DNA of 24,434 nt, from contig DASYYE010000342.1 in NCBI GenBank assembly GCA_035946955.1, positions 1-24,434 on the forward strand. Reading direction: 5' to 3'. This document shows positions 14,719 through 21,422 of the stretch, in pieces. Source of the DNA: DASYYE01 sp035946955. GTDB lineage: Bacteria > Actinomycetota > Actinomycetes > Streptosporangiales > Streptosporangiaceae. Position 1 is the stretch's first letter. Each line of letters starts with the position of its first letter. The notes under the pieces are model-generated. The model saw only the letters and a list, made by a program, of their open reading frames with translations. It made no database searches and had not been told where the DNA came from. The position numbers were made by a program, and so were the translations under genes.

Positions 14719-17700
14719 TTAGCTGCAGCCGCTGGTGGCGCCGCAGCCTTCACAGACATAACAGCTACCGGCGGGGCGCATCTTGGTGCCACAGGTCAGG
14801 CACAGTGGAGCGTCGGCCGTCCGGCCTTGATGTGACTCCAGCAGTTCGGTGGAGTTGTGCGAGCCGACGGCGTCGTGTGCACCCGCCGGACCAGGCTGTG
14901 CCGCTGGCGCGCCAGGACGCTCGGCTGACTGGTCACGCTGCGCGGTCGCAGGTTGGGTGGCGCCCTGTGACTGCGACCCGGGCAGTTCACGCGGGGCTGA
15001 CTGCGCCATCTCGGCGGTGTCCACCTCATCGGCGATCTCCGCGGGGTTCTCACCGGCGAGCTGGGCGGCGCGCTCGGCCGCTGACAGGATCCCCAGTTCG
15101 GCGCGGGTCTCGTAGGGCAGGTGGTCGAGTGCCAGCCTGCGGAACACGTAGTCCATGACCGAGCTGGCGATCCGGATGTCCGGGTCGTCAGTGACACCGG
15201 CTGGCTCGAAGCGCATGTTGGTGAACTTCTCCACCCACTTCTCCAGCGGCACCCCGTACTGGAGGCTGATGGAGATCGCCATCGAGAAGGCATCCATGAC
15301 ACCGGCCAGCGTGGACCCCTGCTTGCCGAGCTTGAGGAACACCTCGCCGATCCCGTTGTCGGGGTAGGCCGAGGCCGTCATGTAGCCCTCCGCGCCAGCC
15401 ACCGAGAACCGGGTGACGGTGGCCGGGCGCTGCTTGGGCAGGCGCCTGCGCTCGGGCACGGCCTTCTGGGCAGGGGCGGGGGGCGTAACAAGAGCCGGAG
15501 CAGCCTGCGCCGCCGCTGGCTTCTTCTTGGCGACCGAGAGTGGCTGACCGACCTTGCAGTTGTCCCGGTAGATCGCCAGCGCCTTGAGCCCGAGCTTCCA
15601 CCCCTCGAAGTAGATCTGCTCTACGTCCTCAATTGTCGCATTTTCCGGCATATTGACCGTTTTTGACACAGCCCCGCTCAGGTGGGGCTGGACGGCGGCG
15701 ATCATGCGGACGTGTCCCATGGGGCTGATGGCCCGCTCCCCCATGGCGCAGTCGAACACCTCATAGTGCGCCTGGCGCAGGCCAGGTGCATCAACCACGT
15801 GGCCATGCTCGCTGATGTACTCGGTGATCGCCTCGGCCTGCTCGGCCTGATAGCCGAGGCTCGCCAGCGCACGCGGGACGGTCTGGTTGATGATCTGCAT
15901 GGACCCGCCACCGACCAGCTTCTTGAACTTGACCAGCGCCAGGTCAGGCTCGATACCAGTGGTGTCACAGTCCATCATCAACCCTATTGTTCCTGTAGGA
16001 GCCAATAGTGAGGCTTGTCCGTTTCTGTACCCATTCTTCTCACCGGACTTCAGGCACTGCTGCCAGGCGGCGATGGCGGCAGCGTGGATCTCGCGGTCCA
16101 TGCCCCCCAGGGTCTTGATCTTGTTACTGGCGTCGGCGTGCTTGCGCATCACACGCTTATGGGCGGTGGCGTTGCGCTCGTAGCCGTCGTAGGGGCCGAC
16201 GACAGCCGCGAGTTCCGTGGACCGCCTGTACGCAGCGCCTGTCATCAGCGAGGTGATGGCAGCAGCGATAGCGCGGCCGCCTTCGGAGTCGTAGGCATGG
16301 CCGGTCGCCATGAGCAGTGCACCGAGGTTCGCGTACCCGATGCCGAGTTGCCGGTAGGCGCGGGTGGTCTCAGCGATCTTCTGGGTAGGGAAGTCGGCGA
16401 AGCAGATGGAAATGTCCATCGCCGTGATCACCAGTTCGGCGATCCGCTCGAACCGCCCGACGTCGAAGCCACCGTCCTGGCGCAGGAACTTCAGCAGGTT
16501 GATGCTGGCCAGATTGCACGAAGAGTTATCGAGGTGGACGTATTCCGAGCAATTTGCCACCACCGTGCCACTCACGATGTAGGAGTGGTTTCGTGGCTCA
16601 GTGAGGTTGTACGTGACCTCAAAACCCTTCGACTCGCGGCTGACCATCCGGGCAGTCCGGTCTGTCTGTCGGAAGTGCGTGCCCTCGACGATGCTGGCAA
16701 GCTTTGCCTGCTTGGCGGGGAGGCTGAAGCCAATAACTCGGTGGAAATCCCGCATCGCCTCTGCGCTAATGCGCAGGTCGTAGAACAGGCCATCGGAACT
16801 GTAGCTGACCCGGGTGCCGTCCTTCCTCGTGTAGTGGAATGGCGCCTCTCTGTCCTGCCTGATCGTGTAGATGCGGGAGGCAATACCCAGCGAAGCGAGC
16901 AACTCCTGGACGCCGATCAGCAACTCTTCCGAGCGGCTGCCCAGGCCGACGTATCTGGTCTCATTAACTTCGCGGCGCACAACGCACCCATCGGCGTCGA
17001 ACAAGCCCTGCAGGAAGGCAACGAGAGTGTCCTCTGGCGCCTCGTAGACCGAGTATGGGACGACCTTGTCGCGTGCCCGGCCTTCGGCGACTCCGAGAGT
17101 GTGCAGATACTGGCCGAACGCTCGGCGGGTGACGCGCAGCTGCAGGGTGCCGTTTGCCTGGACGCTGGGCTTGCTCTCGAAGCCCGTGATCCTGGTGAGC
17201 AGGGTGTGGTGCCTGGGCAGGACGTGTTCCTTGTCCTCCTCGGAGCCATAAACGGTCACGGCCGTGGTGTCCCGGACGTCAATGCAGCCATCCCCAGTCA
17301 GCCAGCCCAGGTAGTGCGCGAACTCCGCATCCCACTTCGTTGGCAGGTCGAGCGGCTTCCGCGACTTCTCGAACCTGGCCGCCAGCAGCGCCTCGGCGGG
17401 GATGTGAGGGTCGGCCATCGGGCGCGGAGCGTGGTGGAAGGACCGGACGACCTTGTCCTGCTCGGTCAGGTCGCTCGCGTGGACCCAGCCGCGGTTCGCT
17501 GTCCAGACCCGGTGGTTAGGCGTGCAGCGCAGGCGTGAGCCATCCGAGAATCGCAGTTCCACGATCTCGTTCCGCCCGGTGACCATGTACCGGGTGGGTT
17601 CGGTCGCGACGATGCGGTCCTGCGGGTCAGACTCCGAGGTCAGGTCGTTGGTGTAGACGGCGTAGCTGACCTCATCGGCGGCGCGCCGGACGAGGTCGCC

Positions 17701-18837
17701 GATTGCCACCAGGCCCCGGTCGGTAACCACCCGCTGGTCGGCCGGGAAACATGGGTTGCTCGCGGTGATCCTGCCGGCCTCCGGGCAGGTGTGCCATTCG
17801 TTGATGGTGTCGTCGTACTGGATCCCGGGGTCGGCGCACTCCCAGGCCGCCTCGGCCACCTTGCGGAACAGACCCTTGGCGTCAACGGTCTCGATGGTTT
17901 CGCCGGTCTGCCTGGCCAGCAGGTCGAACTTCTCGTCCTTTTCCACCGCGCGCATGAACTCGTCAGAGACGCGGACCGAGTTGTTCGCGTTCTGGTACTG
18001 GACGCTGGTGATGTCCTTGCCGCCGAGGTCCATGTCGAAGCCGGCATCGCGCAGGACGCGGACCTTCTCCTCTTCACGAGCCTTGGTGGTGATGAAATCC
18101 TCGACGTCGGGGTGGTCGATGTCCAGTACGACCATCTTCGCGGCGCGCCGGGTGGCGCCGCCGGACTTGATCGTGCCTGCCGACGCGTCGGCGCCGCGCA
18201 TGAAGGACACGGGACCGCTCGCGGTACCGCCGGATGACAGGAGTTCCTTGCTGGACCTGATCCGGGAGAGGTTCACCCCTGCACCGGACCCGCCCTTGAA
18301 GATCAGGCCTTCTTCCTTGTACCACTCCAGGATCGAGTCCATGGTGTCGTCCACGGCAAGGATGAAACACGCACTGACCTGCGCCTTTGACGATGTCCCG
18401 ACGTTGAACCACACCGGTGAGTTGAAGCTGAAGACCTGGTGGACCAGGGCGTGCTTGAGTTCGTGGTCGAAGATTTCCGCGTCCTTGGGGGTCGCGAAAT
18501 AGCCGTGCTCACGCCCGGCGGCCACGTACACGCCGACTACCCGGTCAACGAGCTGCTTCAGGCTCCATTCACGCTGGGGGGTGCCGACTGCTCCCCGGAA
18601 GTACTTGGTCGTCACGATGTTGGCGGCATTGACTGACCAGAAATCGGGGAACTCCACGCCACGCTGCTCGAAGTTGACTGAGCCGTCCCGCCAGTTGGTC
18701 ATGACGACGTCCCGGCGCTCCCAGGTGACCTCGTCGTAGGGGTGCACGCCGTCGCGCGTATGGATGCGCTGGATGGTGAGCCCCCTGCTGGTGCGCTTAC
18801 GGTCCCGTGCGGAAGGCCCACTCGCTGTCTCGGTCAT
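14719..18837 (-). CDS. nrdJ: Adenosylcobalamin-dependent (class II) ribonucleoside reductase precursor containing an intein
   Basis: A 1372-residue precursor (972 residues after splicing). The class II reductase reduces ribonucleotides to deoxyribonucleotides with B12 and no oxygen. The N-terminal part contains SFNSPVWFNVG (137-147), SACFILAVDD (redox-pair Cys157) and KGGSGAGVNLSRIRSS (181-196). The active-site motif NPCSEYVHLDNSSCNL is split: Asn361-Pro362, then a 400-residue intein (363-762), then Cys763-Ser-Glu765 with partner Cys774. By comparison with Thermotoga NrdJ these are the substrate-binding Asn, thiyl-radical Cys, catalytic Glu and second redox Cys. The C-terminus carries a zinc-ribbon-like cluster (Cys1346, 1349, 1359, 1362, 1365, 1371) as in Streptomyces NrdJ. 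ATG 18837 is chosen over the in-frame ATG at 18882 because GAAGGGGG lies just ahead of it. It is preceded by nrdR (80-base gap) and followed by a 17-bp hairpin. Confidence 0.96.
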   Translation of the reverse strand: MTETASGPSARDRKRTSRGLTIQRIHTRDGVHPYDEVTWERRDVVMTNWRDGSVNFEQRGVEFPDFWSVNAANIVTTKYFRGAVGTPQREWSLKQLVDRVVGVYVAAGREHGYFATPKDAEIFDHELKHALVHQVFSFNSPVWFNVGTSSKAQVSACFILAVDDTMDSILEWYKEEGLIFKGGSGAGVNLSRIRSSKELLSSGGTASGPVSFMRGADASAGTIKSGGATRRAAKMVVLDIDHPDVEDFITTKAREEEKVRVLRDAGFDMDLGGKDITSVQYQNANNSVRVSDEFMRAVEKDEKFDLLARQTGETIETVDAKGLFRKVAEAAWECADPGIQYDDTINEWHTCPEAGRITASNPCFPADQRVVTDRGLVAIGDLVRRAADEVSYAVYTNDLTSESDPQDRIVATEPTRYMVTGRNEIVELRFSDGSRLRCTPNHRVWTANRGWVHASDLTEQDKVVRSFHHAPRPMADPHIPAEALLAARFEKSRKPLDLPTKWDAEFAHYLGWLTGDGCIDVRDTTAVTVYGSEEDKEHVLPRHHTLLTRITGFESKPSVQANGTLQLRVTRRAFGQYLHTLGVAEGRARDKVVPYSVYEAPEDTLVAFLQGLFDADGCVVRREVNETRYVGLGSRSEELLIGVQELLASLGIASRIYTIRQDREAPFHYTRKDGTRVSYSSDGLFYDLRISAEAMRDFHRVIGFSLPAKQAKLASIVEGTHFRQTDRTARMVSRESKGFEVTYNLTEPRNHSYIVSGTVVANCSEYVHLDNSSCNLASINLLKFLRQDGGFDVGRFERIAELVITAMDISICFADFPTQKIAETTRAYRQLGIGYANLGALLMATGHAYDSEGGRAIAAAITSLMTGAAYRRSTELAAVVGPYDGYERNATAHKRVMRKHADASNKIKTLGGMDREIHAAAIAAWQQCLKSGEKNGYRNGQASLLAPTGTIGLMMDCDTTGIEPDLALVKFKKLVGGGSMQIINQTVPRALASLGYQAEQAEAITEYISEHGHVVDAPGLRQAHYEVFDCAMGERAISPMGHVRMIAAVQPHLSGAVSKTVNMPENATIEDVEQIYFEGWKLGLKALAIYRDNCKVGQPLSVAKKKPAAAQAAPALVTPPAPAQKAVPERRRLPKQRPATVTRFSVAGAEGYMTASAYPDNGIGEVFLKLGKQGSTLAGVMDAFSMAISISLQYGVPLEKWVEKFTNMRFEPAGVTDDPDIRIASSVMDYVFRRLALDHLPYETRAELGILSAAERAAQLAGENPAEIADEVDTAEMAQSAPRELPGSQSQGATQPATAQRDQSAERPGAPAAQPGPAGAHDAVGSHNSTELLESHQGRTADAPLCLTCGTKMRPAGSCYVCEGCGATSGCS
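16552..17751 (-). other. Intein (400 residues, LAGLIDADG endonuclease) within NrdJ
   Basis: The insertion begins CFPADQRVVTDRGLVAIGDL (block A, Cys1) and ends YIVSGTVVAN, followed by extein Cys763. Block B is CTPNH, with Thr77 and His80 of the intein. The two homing-endonuclease motifs are YLGWLTGDGC (147-156, Asp154) and LQGLFDADGC (247-256, Asp254), both with the catalytic Asp, so the endonuclease may be active. Block F is YNLTEPRNHSYIVSG. The last intein residue is Asn400, as required for cyclisation, but the penultimate residue is Ala399 rather than the usual His. Removing the 1200 bp restores the uninterrupted NrdJ motif NPCSEY. The reading frame is open throughout, which argues for a functional, not decaying, element. 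Confidence 0.95.
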
Positions 18838-18917
18838 GTCGTCCCCCTTCTGGAGTCCACCTGGAACCCCACGCTGGCCCATGTGCGGACCCTTCCCGAT
18901 GAGTTATGCCTGAGCGC

Positions 18918-19391
18918 CTAGTGCGTCAGTGCTGCTGCTGCCTCGTCCCGGACACGGCGCAGGGCAGCGATTTCAGCCTCGAAGTCCGCCAGCGACTCGA
19001 AGCCCCGGTACACCGAGGCAAAGCGCAGGTAGGCAACTTCGTCGAGATCGCGCAGTGGCCTGAGGATGGCGAGCCCGACGTCGTGGGAGGGCACCTCACT
19101 GACCCCACGAGACCTGATCTCGTCCTCGACCTGCTGCGCCAGGATGTCGAGTTCGTCGTCGGTGACAGGCCTGCCCTGGCACGCGCGGCGCACGCCGCTG
19201 ACGATCTTCTGCCGGGTGAAGGGCTCGGTAGCGCCACTGCGCTTGCCCACCATCAGGATCACGCTCTCCTGGGTGGTGAACCTCCGGCCGCATTCGGGGC
19301 AGGCCCGCCGGCGCCGGATAGCGGTCCCGTCCTCAGCGGTGCGGCTGTCCATGACCCTGCTGTCCGGGTGACGGCAGAACGGGCAAAACAC
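18918..19391 (-). CDS. nrdR: Transcriptional repressor NrdR
   Basis: A 157-residue regulator of ribonucleotide reductase genes. An N-terminal zinc ribbon (Cys3, Cys6, Cys31, Cys34; FCPFCRHPDSRV...RACPECGRRFTT) is followed by an ATP-cone nucleotide-sensing domain (about 49-139; VGKRSGATEPFTRQKIVSGVRRAC). Length is standard for the family. The start is GTG at 19391, with GGGAGG 12 bases or so upstream; this matches the usual start just before the first CxxC. It is placed 80 bases before nrdJ, as in Streptomyces nrdRJ, so it probably controls the shared promoter. In mycobacteria the same gene also follows the LysM/LexA locus. Confidence 0.97.
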   Translation of the reverse strand: MFCPFCRHPDSRVMDSRTAEDGTAIRRRRACPECGRRFTTQESVILMVGKRSGATEPFTRQKIVSGVRRACQGRPVTDDELDILAQQVEDEIRSRGVSEVPSHDVGLAILRPLRDLDEVAYLRFASVYRGFESLADFEAEIAALRRVRDEAAAALTH

Positions 19392-19432
19392 GCGACCACC
19401 TCCCTACGGAAACCCAGACCCAGCTCGGTTAA

Positions 19433-19480
19433 ACACAACCTGTGGATAAACCACAACCATGTAACTACTACATGTTGTGC
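19433..19480. promoter_or_regulatory. Tandem NrdR-box-like sites upstream of nrdR
   Basis: CTACTACATGTTGTGC (19465-19480) and ACACAACCTGTGGATA (19433-19448) resemble the NrdR box acaCwAtATaTwGtgt in 11 and 9 of 16 positions. They are separated by 16 bp (32 bp start to start), the spacing typical of paired NrdR boxes. They lie about 42-90 bases upstream of the nrdR start, so autoregulation of nrdR-nrdJ is likely. The second box is the weaker one. Confidence 0.65.
19441..19449 (-). promoter_or_regulatory. Perfect DnaA-box sequence in the nrdR promoter
   Basis: The minus strand reads TTATCCACA, the strict DnaA-box consensus. It overlaps the weaker NrdR box by eight bases. DnaA control of ribonucleotide reductase genes is established in Escherichia coli (nrdAB); here it is only suggested by the sequence. 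Confidence 0.5.
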
Positions 19481-19630
19481 TCAACGGTAGATCAGCGACA
19501 CCCGTTCACGCAAGCGCAACCCCGCCGTCGCCAACGAACACGGCCCTCGCGTGGACGAAGGGCCTGGTTGCCGCCCTCTCCGCGCGGGCACCGGCGTGTC
19601 GCTTCTCGGCGCAGGCACCGGCGTGTCGCC

Positions 19631-20215
19631 TCACCCCCCGGGAACCCGCAGCCGCTGGCCGGGCTGGATCACGACACTGTGCAGGGCGTTGAGGCTGACG
19701 ATCTCCTGGACTACGGCCCGCGGGTCGGCAGCGGGCTGGGCATGCAACGCGATCGACCACAGGGTCTGGCCTGGCCGCACCACCACGGAGGTGGTGGCCG
19801 CAGCCACACCACCAGACGAGAGCCCACCAGCGGCCGCAAGCCCGCTCGCCACCCCAGCCAGCCACGCCAGGGCGAGCGCCCCCGCCACGGCCGCCACCAC
19901 CACTGCGGCACGCCCACGCCGGGTCAGGCGCACCCGGGGCTGGGGCACCCGGGTCAGGCGCACCCGGGGCTGGGGCACCGGGGCAAAAACAGGCCGGTGA
20001 GCTGGCACAGGAAGTGGCCGGGAGGCTGGCCACGGCCGAGACTGCCGCGGCATTCCAGGCACCGGCCGCAGCTCCCCTCCAGGCACCCGCTCCCCTCCAG
20101 GCACCCGCTCCCCTCCAGGCACCGGTTCCGGCGGCCTGGGAACTATGGTCAGCCGACGCTGGGGCGTGACGGTCACGGTGAGTTTCCCCGGCAAACCGGC
20201 GCTCATCACACTCAT
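19631..20215 (-). CDS. LysM-domain membrane protein, probable SOS cell-division inhibitor (DivS/ChiZ-like position)
   Basis: A 194-residue protein. Residues 1-95 are a Pro/Arg-rich cytoplasmic segment containing the repeats VPGGER and VPQPRVRLTR. One transmembrane helix follows at about 101-125 (AAVVVAAVAGALALAWLAGV), then an extracytoplasmic LysM domain (about 143-193: VVVRPGQTLWSIALHAQPAADPRAVVQEIVSLN...VIQPGQRLRVP). LysM binds peptidoglycan. Position and architecture match Corynebacterium DivS and Mycobacterium Rv2719c (ChiZ), genes divergent from lexA that restrain division after DNA damage; equivalence is inferred. The ATG at 20215 follows GAGGAGG by five bases, so the 49 extra codons upstream are excluded. 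Two SOS boxes lie in the divergent promoter. Confidence 0.88.
   Translation of the reverse strand: MSVMSAGLPGKLTVTVTPQRRLTIVPRPPEPVPGGERVPGGERVPGGELRPVPGMPRQSRPWPASRPLPVPAHRPVFAPVPQPRVRLTRVPQPRVRLTRRGRAAVVVAAVAGALALAWLAGVASGLAAAGGLSSGGVAAATTSVVVRPGQTLWSIALHAQPAADPRAVVQEIVSLNALHSVVIQPGQRLRVPGG
19921..19980. repeat. Two 30-bp tandem repeats in the LysM gene
   Basis: Units at 19921-19950 and 19951-19980 are identical except for the last base. They encode two copies of VPQPRVRLTR just before the transmembrane segment. The repeat length is a multiple of three, so copy-number change would keep the frame. Confidence 0.9.
20073..20126. repeat. Three 18-bp tandem repeats in the LysM gene
   Basis: Units starting at 20073, 20091 and 20109 (TCCCCTCCAGGCACCCGC, the third diverging at its end) encode VPGGER repeats in the cytoplasmic Pro-rich segment. 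They are in frame and look like slippage-derived expansion. Confidence 0.85.
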
Positions 20216-20306
20216 CGCGGCCTCCTCTCGAACGAACCTTCTATCGCACAGGCGTTCTAAGACAGCGCCAAACATGGCCCCCATGTCCGGTATGTCTGCT
20301 GCTCGC

Positions 20307-20322
20307 TCGAACGCTCGTGCGA
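20307..20322. promoter_or_regulatory. LexA-binding SOS box, LysM side
   Basis: TCGAACgctcGTGCGA matches the actinobacterial SOS box TCGAACnnnnGTTCGA at 11 of 12 defined positions. It lies 92 bases upstream of the LysM-gene start, so it is the better candidate for control of that gene. Confidence 0.8.
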
Positions 20323-20361
20323 TATATTCGTATCGCAGGGGGGCGACATTTTTCCACGACA

Positions 20362-20377
20362 TCGAACAGGTGTTTGA
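20362..20377. promoter_or_regulatory. LexA-binding SOS box, lexA side
   Basis: TCGAACaggtGTTTGA matches the actinobacterial SOS box at 11 of 12 defined positions. It lies 63 bases upstream of the lexA start, fitting lexA autorepression. The two boxes start 55 bp apart. Confidence 0.85.
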
Positions 20378-20440
20378 TCTGGTGCCGCTCTGAGGCTAAC
20401 GTCAGCACAGAACGTACAGACCAGACCACGGAGGTGAGAG

Positions 20441-21346
20441 ATGGGCCCCAGCGTGGACGGCGAGACACCGTGGACCCAGTCCCAGGACAGCGGCCACAAT
20501 GCCAGCCAGGCCGAAGACAGCGGCCACATTAAGGACGGCGGCCACTTTGCTGACGACAGCCCGTTCGATGGCGGGCTCCACGGCGGCGCCGTCACCGACC
20601 ACGGCCTCCGGGTGAAGGGCAGGCCTGGCCGCAAGCCCAAGGGCAGCAGCGTCCCCTCGATCGTCACCGAGGTACCAGAGCACCCCGACCCCAACCATGT
20701 GCTGACCTGGCGGCAGCGGAAGGTGCTGCAAGTGATCCGGGACTCGGTGCAGCGGCGTGGCTACCCGCCATCCATGCGCGAGATTGGCGAGGCAGTAGGG
20801 CTGACGAGCACCTCCAGCGTGTCGTACCAGCTCTCCACGCTGCAGAGCAAGGGTTACCTGCGGCGCGACGCCGGCCGTCCCCGGACCGTGGAAGTCAGGC
20901 TCCCGGGGCACCCTGCCATCCGGCCCGACGCGGAGACCGCACCCGAGACCAGCCTGGACATCGCGTCCCAGGAGGCCGCCTACGTCCCCGTGGTCGGCCG
21001 CATCGCCGCTGGTGGGCCGATACTGGCCGAAGAGGCGATAGAAGACATCTTCCCGCTGCCCAAGCAGCTCGTGGGTGAAGGGACCCTGTTCCTGCTGAGG
21101 GTCGTCGGTGACTCCATGATCAACGCCGCGATCGCCGATGGTGACTGGGTGGCGGTGCGCCAGCAGCCCGTGGCGGAGAACGGCGACATCGTGGCAGCGA
21201 TGATCGACGGTGAGGCGACGGTCAAGACCTTCAAGCGAGCGGGAGACCACATCTGGCTGATGCCACACAACCCCTCGTACGCGCCCATCCCAGGCGATGA
21301 CGCGGACATCCTCGGCCGCGTGGTTGCTGTCCTCCGCCGGGTCTGA
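20441..21346 (+). CDS. lexA: SOS-response repressor LexA
   Basis: A 301-residue repressor, longer than usual. Residues 87-150 form the winged helix (TWRQRKVLQVIRDSVQRRGY...GLTSTSSVSYQLSTLQSKGYLRR). The self-cleavage site is Ala190-Gly191 in VGRIAAGGPI. The catalytic dyad is Ser225 (GDSMIN) and Lys262 (EATVKTFKR). All key residues are intact, so RecA-stimulated autocleavage is expected. The N-terminal extension (1-85) carries DSGHN/DSGHI/DGGHF repeats and a basic KGRPGRKPKG stretch. GGAGGTGAG at 20430-20438 directly precedes the ATG and supports this start, although GTG at 20612 would give a more usual length. An SOS box upstream indicates autoregulation. It is convergent with leuS. Confidence 0.97.
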   Translation: MGPSVDGETPWTQSQDSGHNASQAEDSGHIKDGGHFADDSPFDGGLHGGAVTDHGLRVKGRPGRKPKGSSVPSIVTEVPEHPDPNHVLTWRQRKVLQVIRDSVQRRGYPPSMREIGEAVGLTSTSSVSYQLSTLQSKGYLRRDAGRPRTVEVRLPGHPAIRPDAETAPETSLDIASQEAAYVPVVGRIAAGGPILAEEAIEDIFPLPKQLVGEGTLFLLRVVGDSMINAAIADGDWVAVRQQPVAENGDIVAAMIDGEATVKTFKRAGDHIWLMPHNPSYAPIPGDDADILGRVVAVLRRV

Positions 21347-21381
21347 GCAGCGGCCAGCCCGCTCGCTGGCACGTCGTCGGC

Positions 21382-21409
21382 CCGGGCCTGGGTCACCGCC
21401 CAGGCCCGG
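21382..21409. terminator. Bidirectional hairpin terminator between lexA and leuS
   Basis: CCGGGCCTGGG (21382-21392) and CCCAGGCCCGG (21399-21409) are perfect 11-bp arms with a 6-base loop, in the 76-bp gap between two convergent genes. There is no T-run on either side, as is common in high-GC actinobacteria. Confidence 0.85.
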
Positions 21410-21422
21410 TCACGACTGACAC

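Noticed and set aside
15671..15690. Further copy of the CAGGTGGGG hairpin inside nrdJ
   Set aside because: AGCCCC...CAGGTGGGGCT is short, lies in conserved coding sequence and lacks the CTGGGAAACC flank; probably coincidence.
16015..17538. 507-residue open frame on the plus strand opposite the NrdJ intein region
   Set aside because: It is antisense to a fully supported gene, has no recognisable domain and is typical of shadow frames in high-GC DNA.
18838..18882. Alternative nrdJ start 15 codons upstream
   Set aside because: The segment contains the ribosome-binding site GAAGGGGG for ATG 18837 and has no family similarity.
19542..19564. GGCCCT/AGGGCC stem as terminator of the LysM gene
   Set aside because: Only a 6-bp stem with an 11-base loop, 67 bases after the stop codon; too weak to annotate.
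19392..19630. Cobalamin riboswitch upstream of nrdR-nrdJ
   Set aside because: I looked for a B12-box-like conserved core and a long structured leader; the space holds only NrdR/DnaA-like sites and short repeats.
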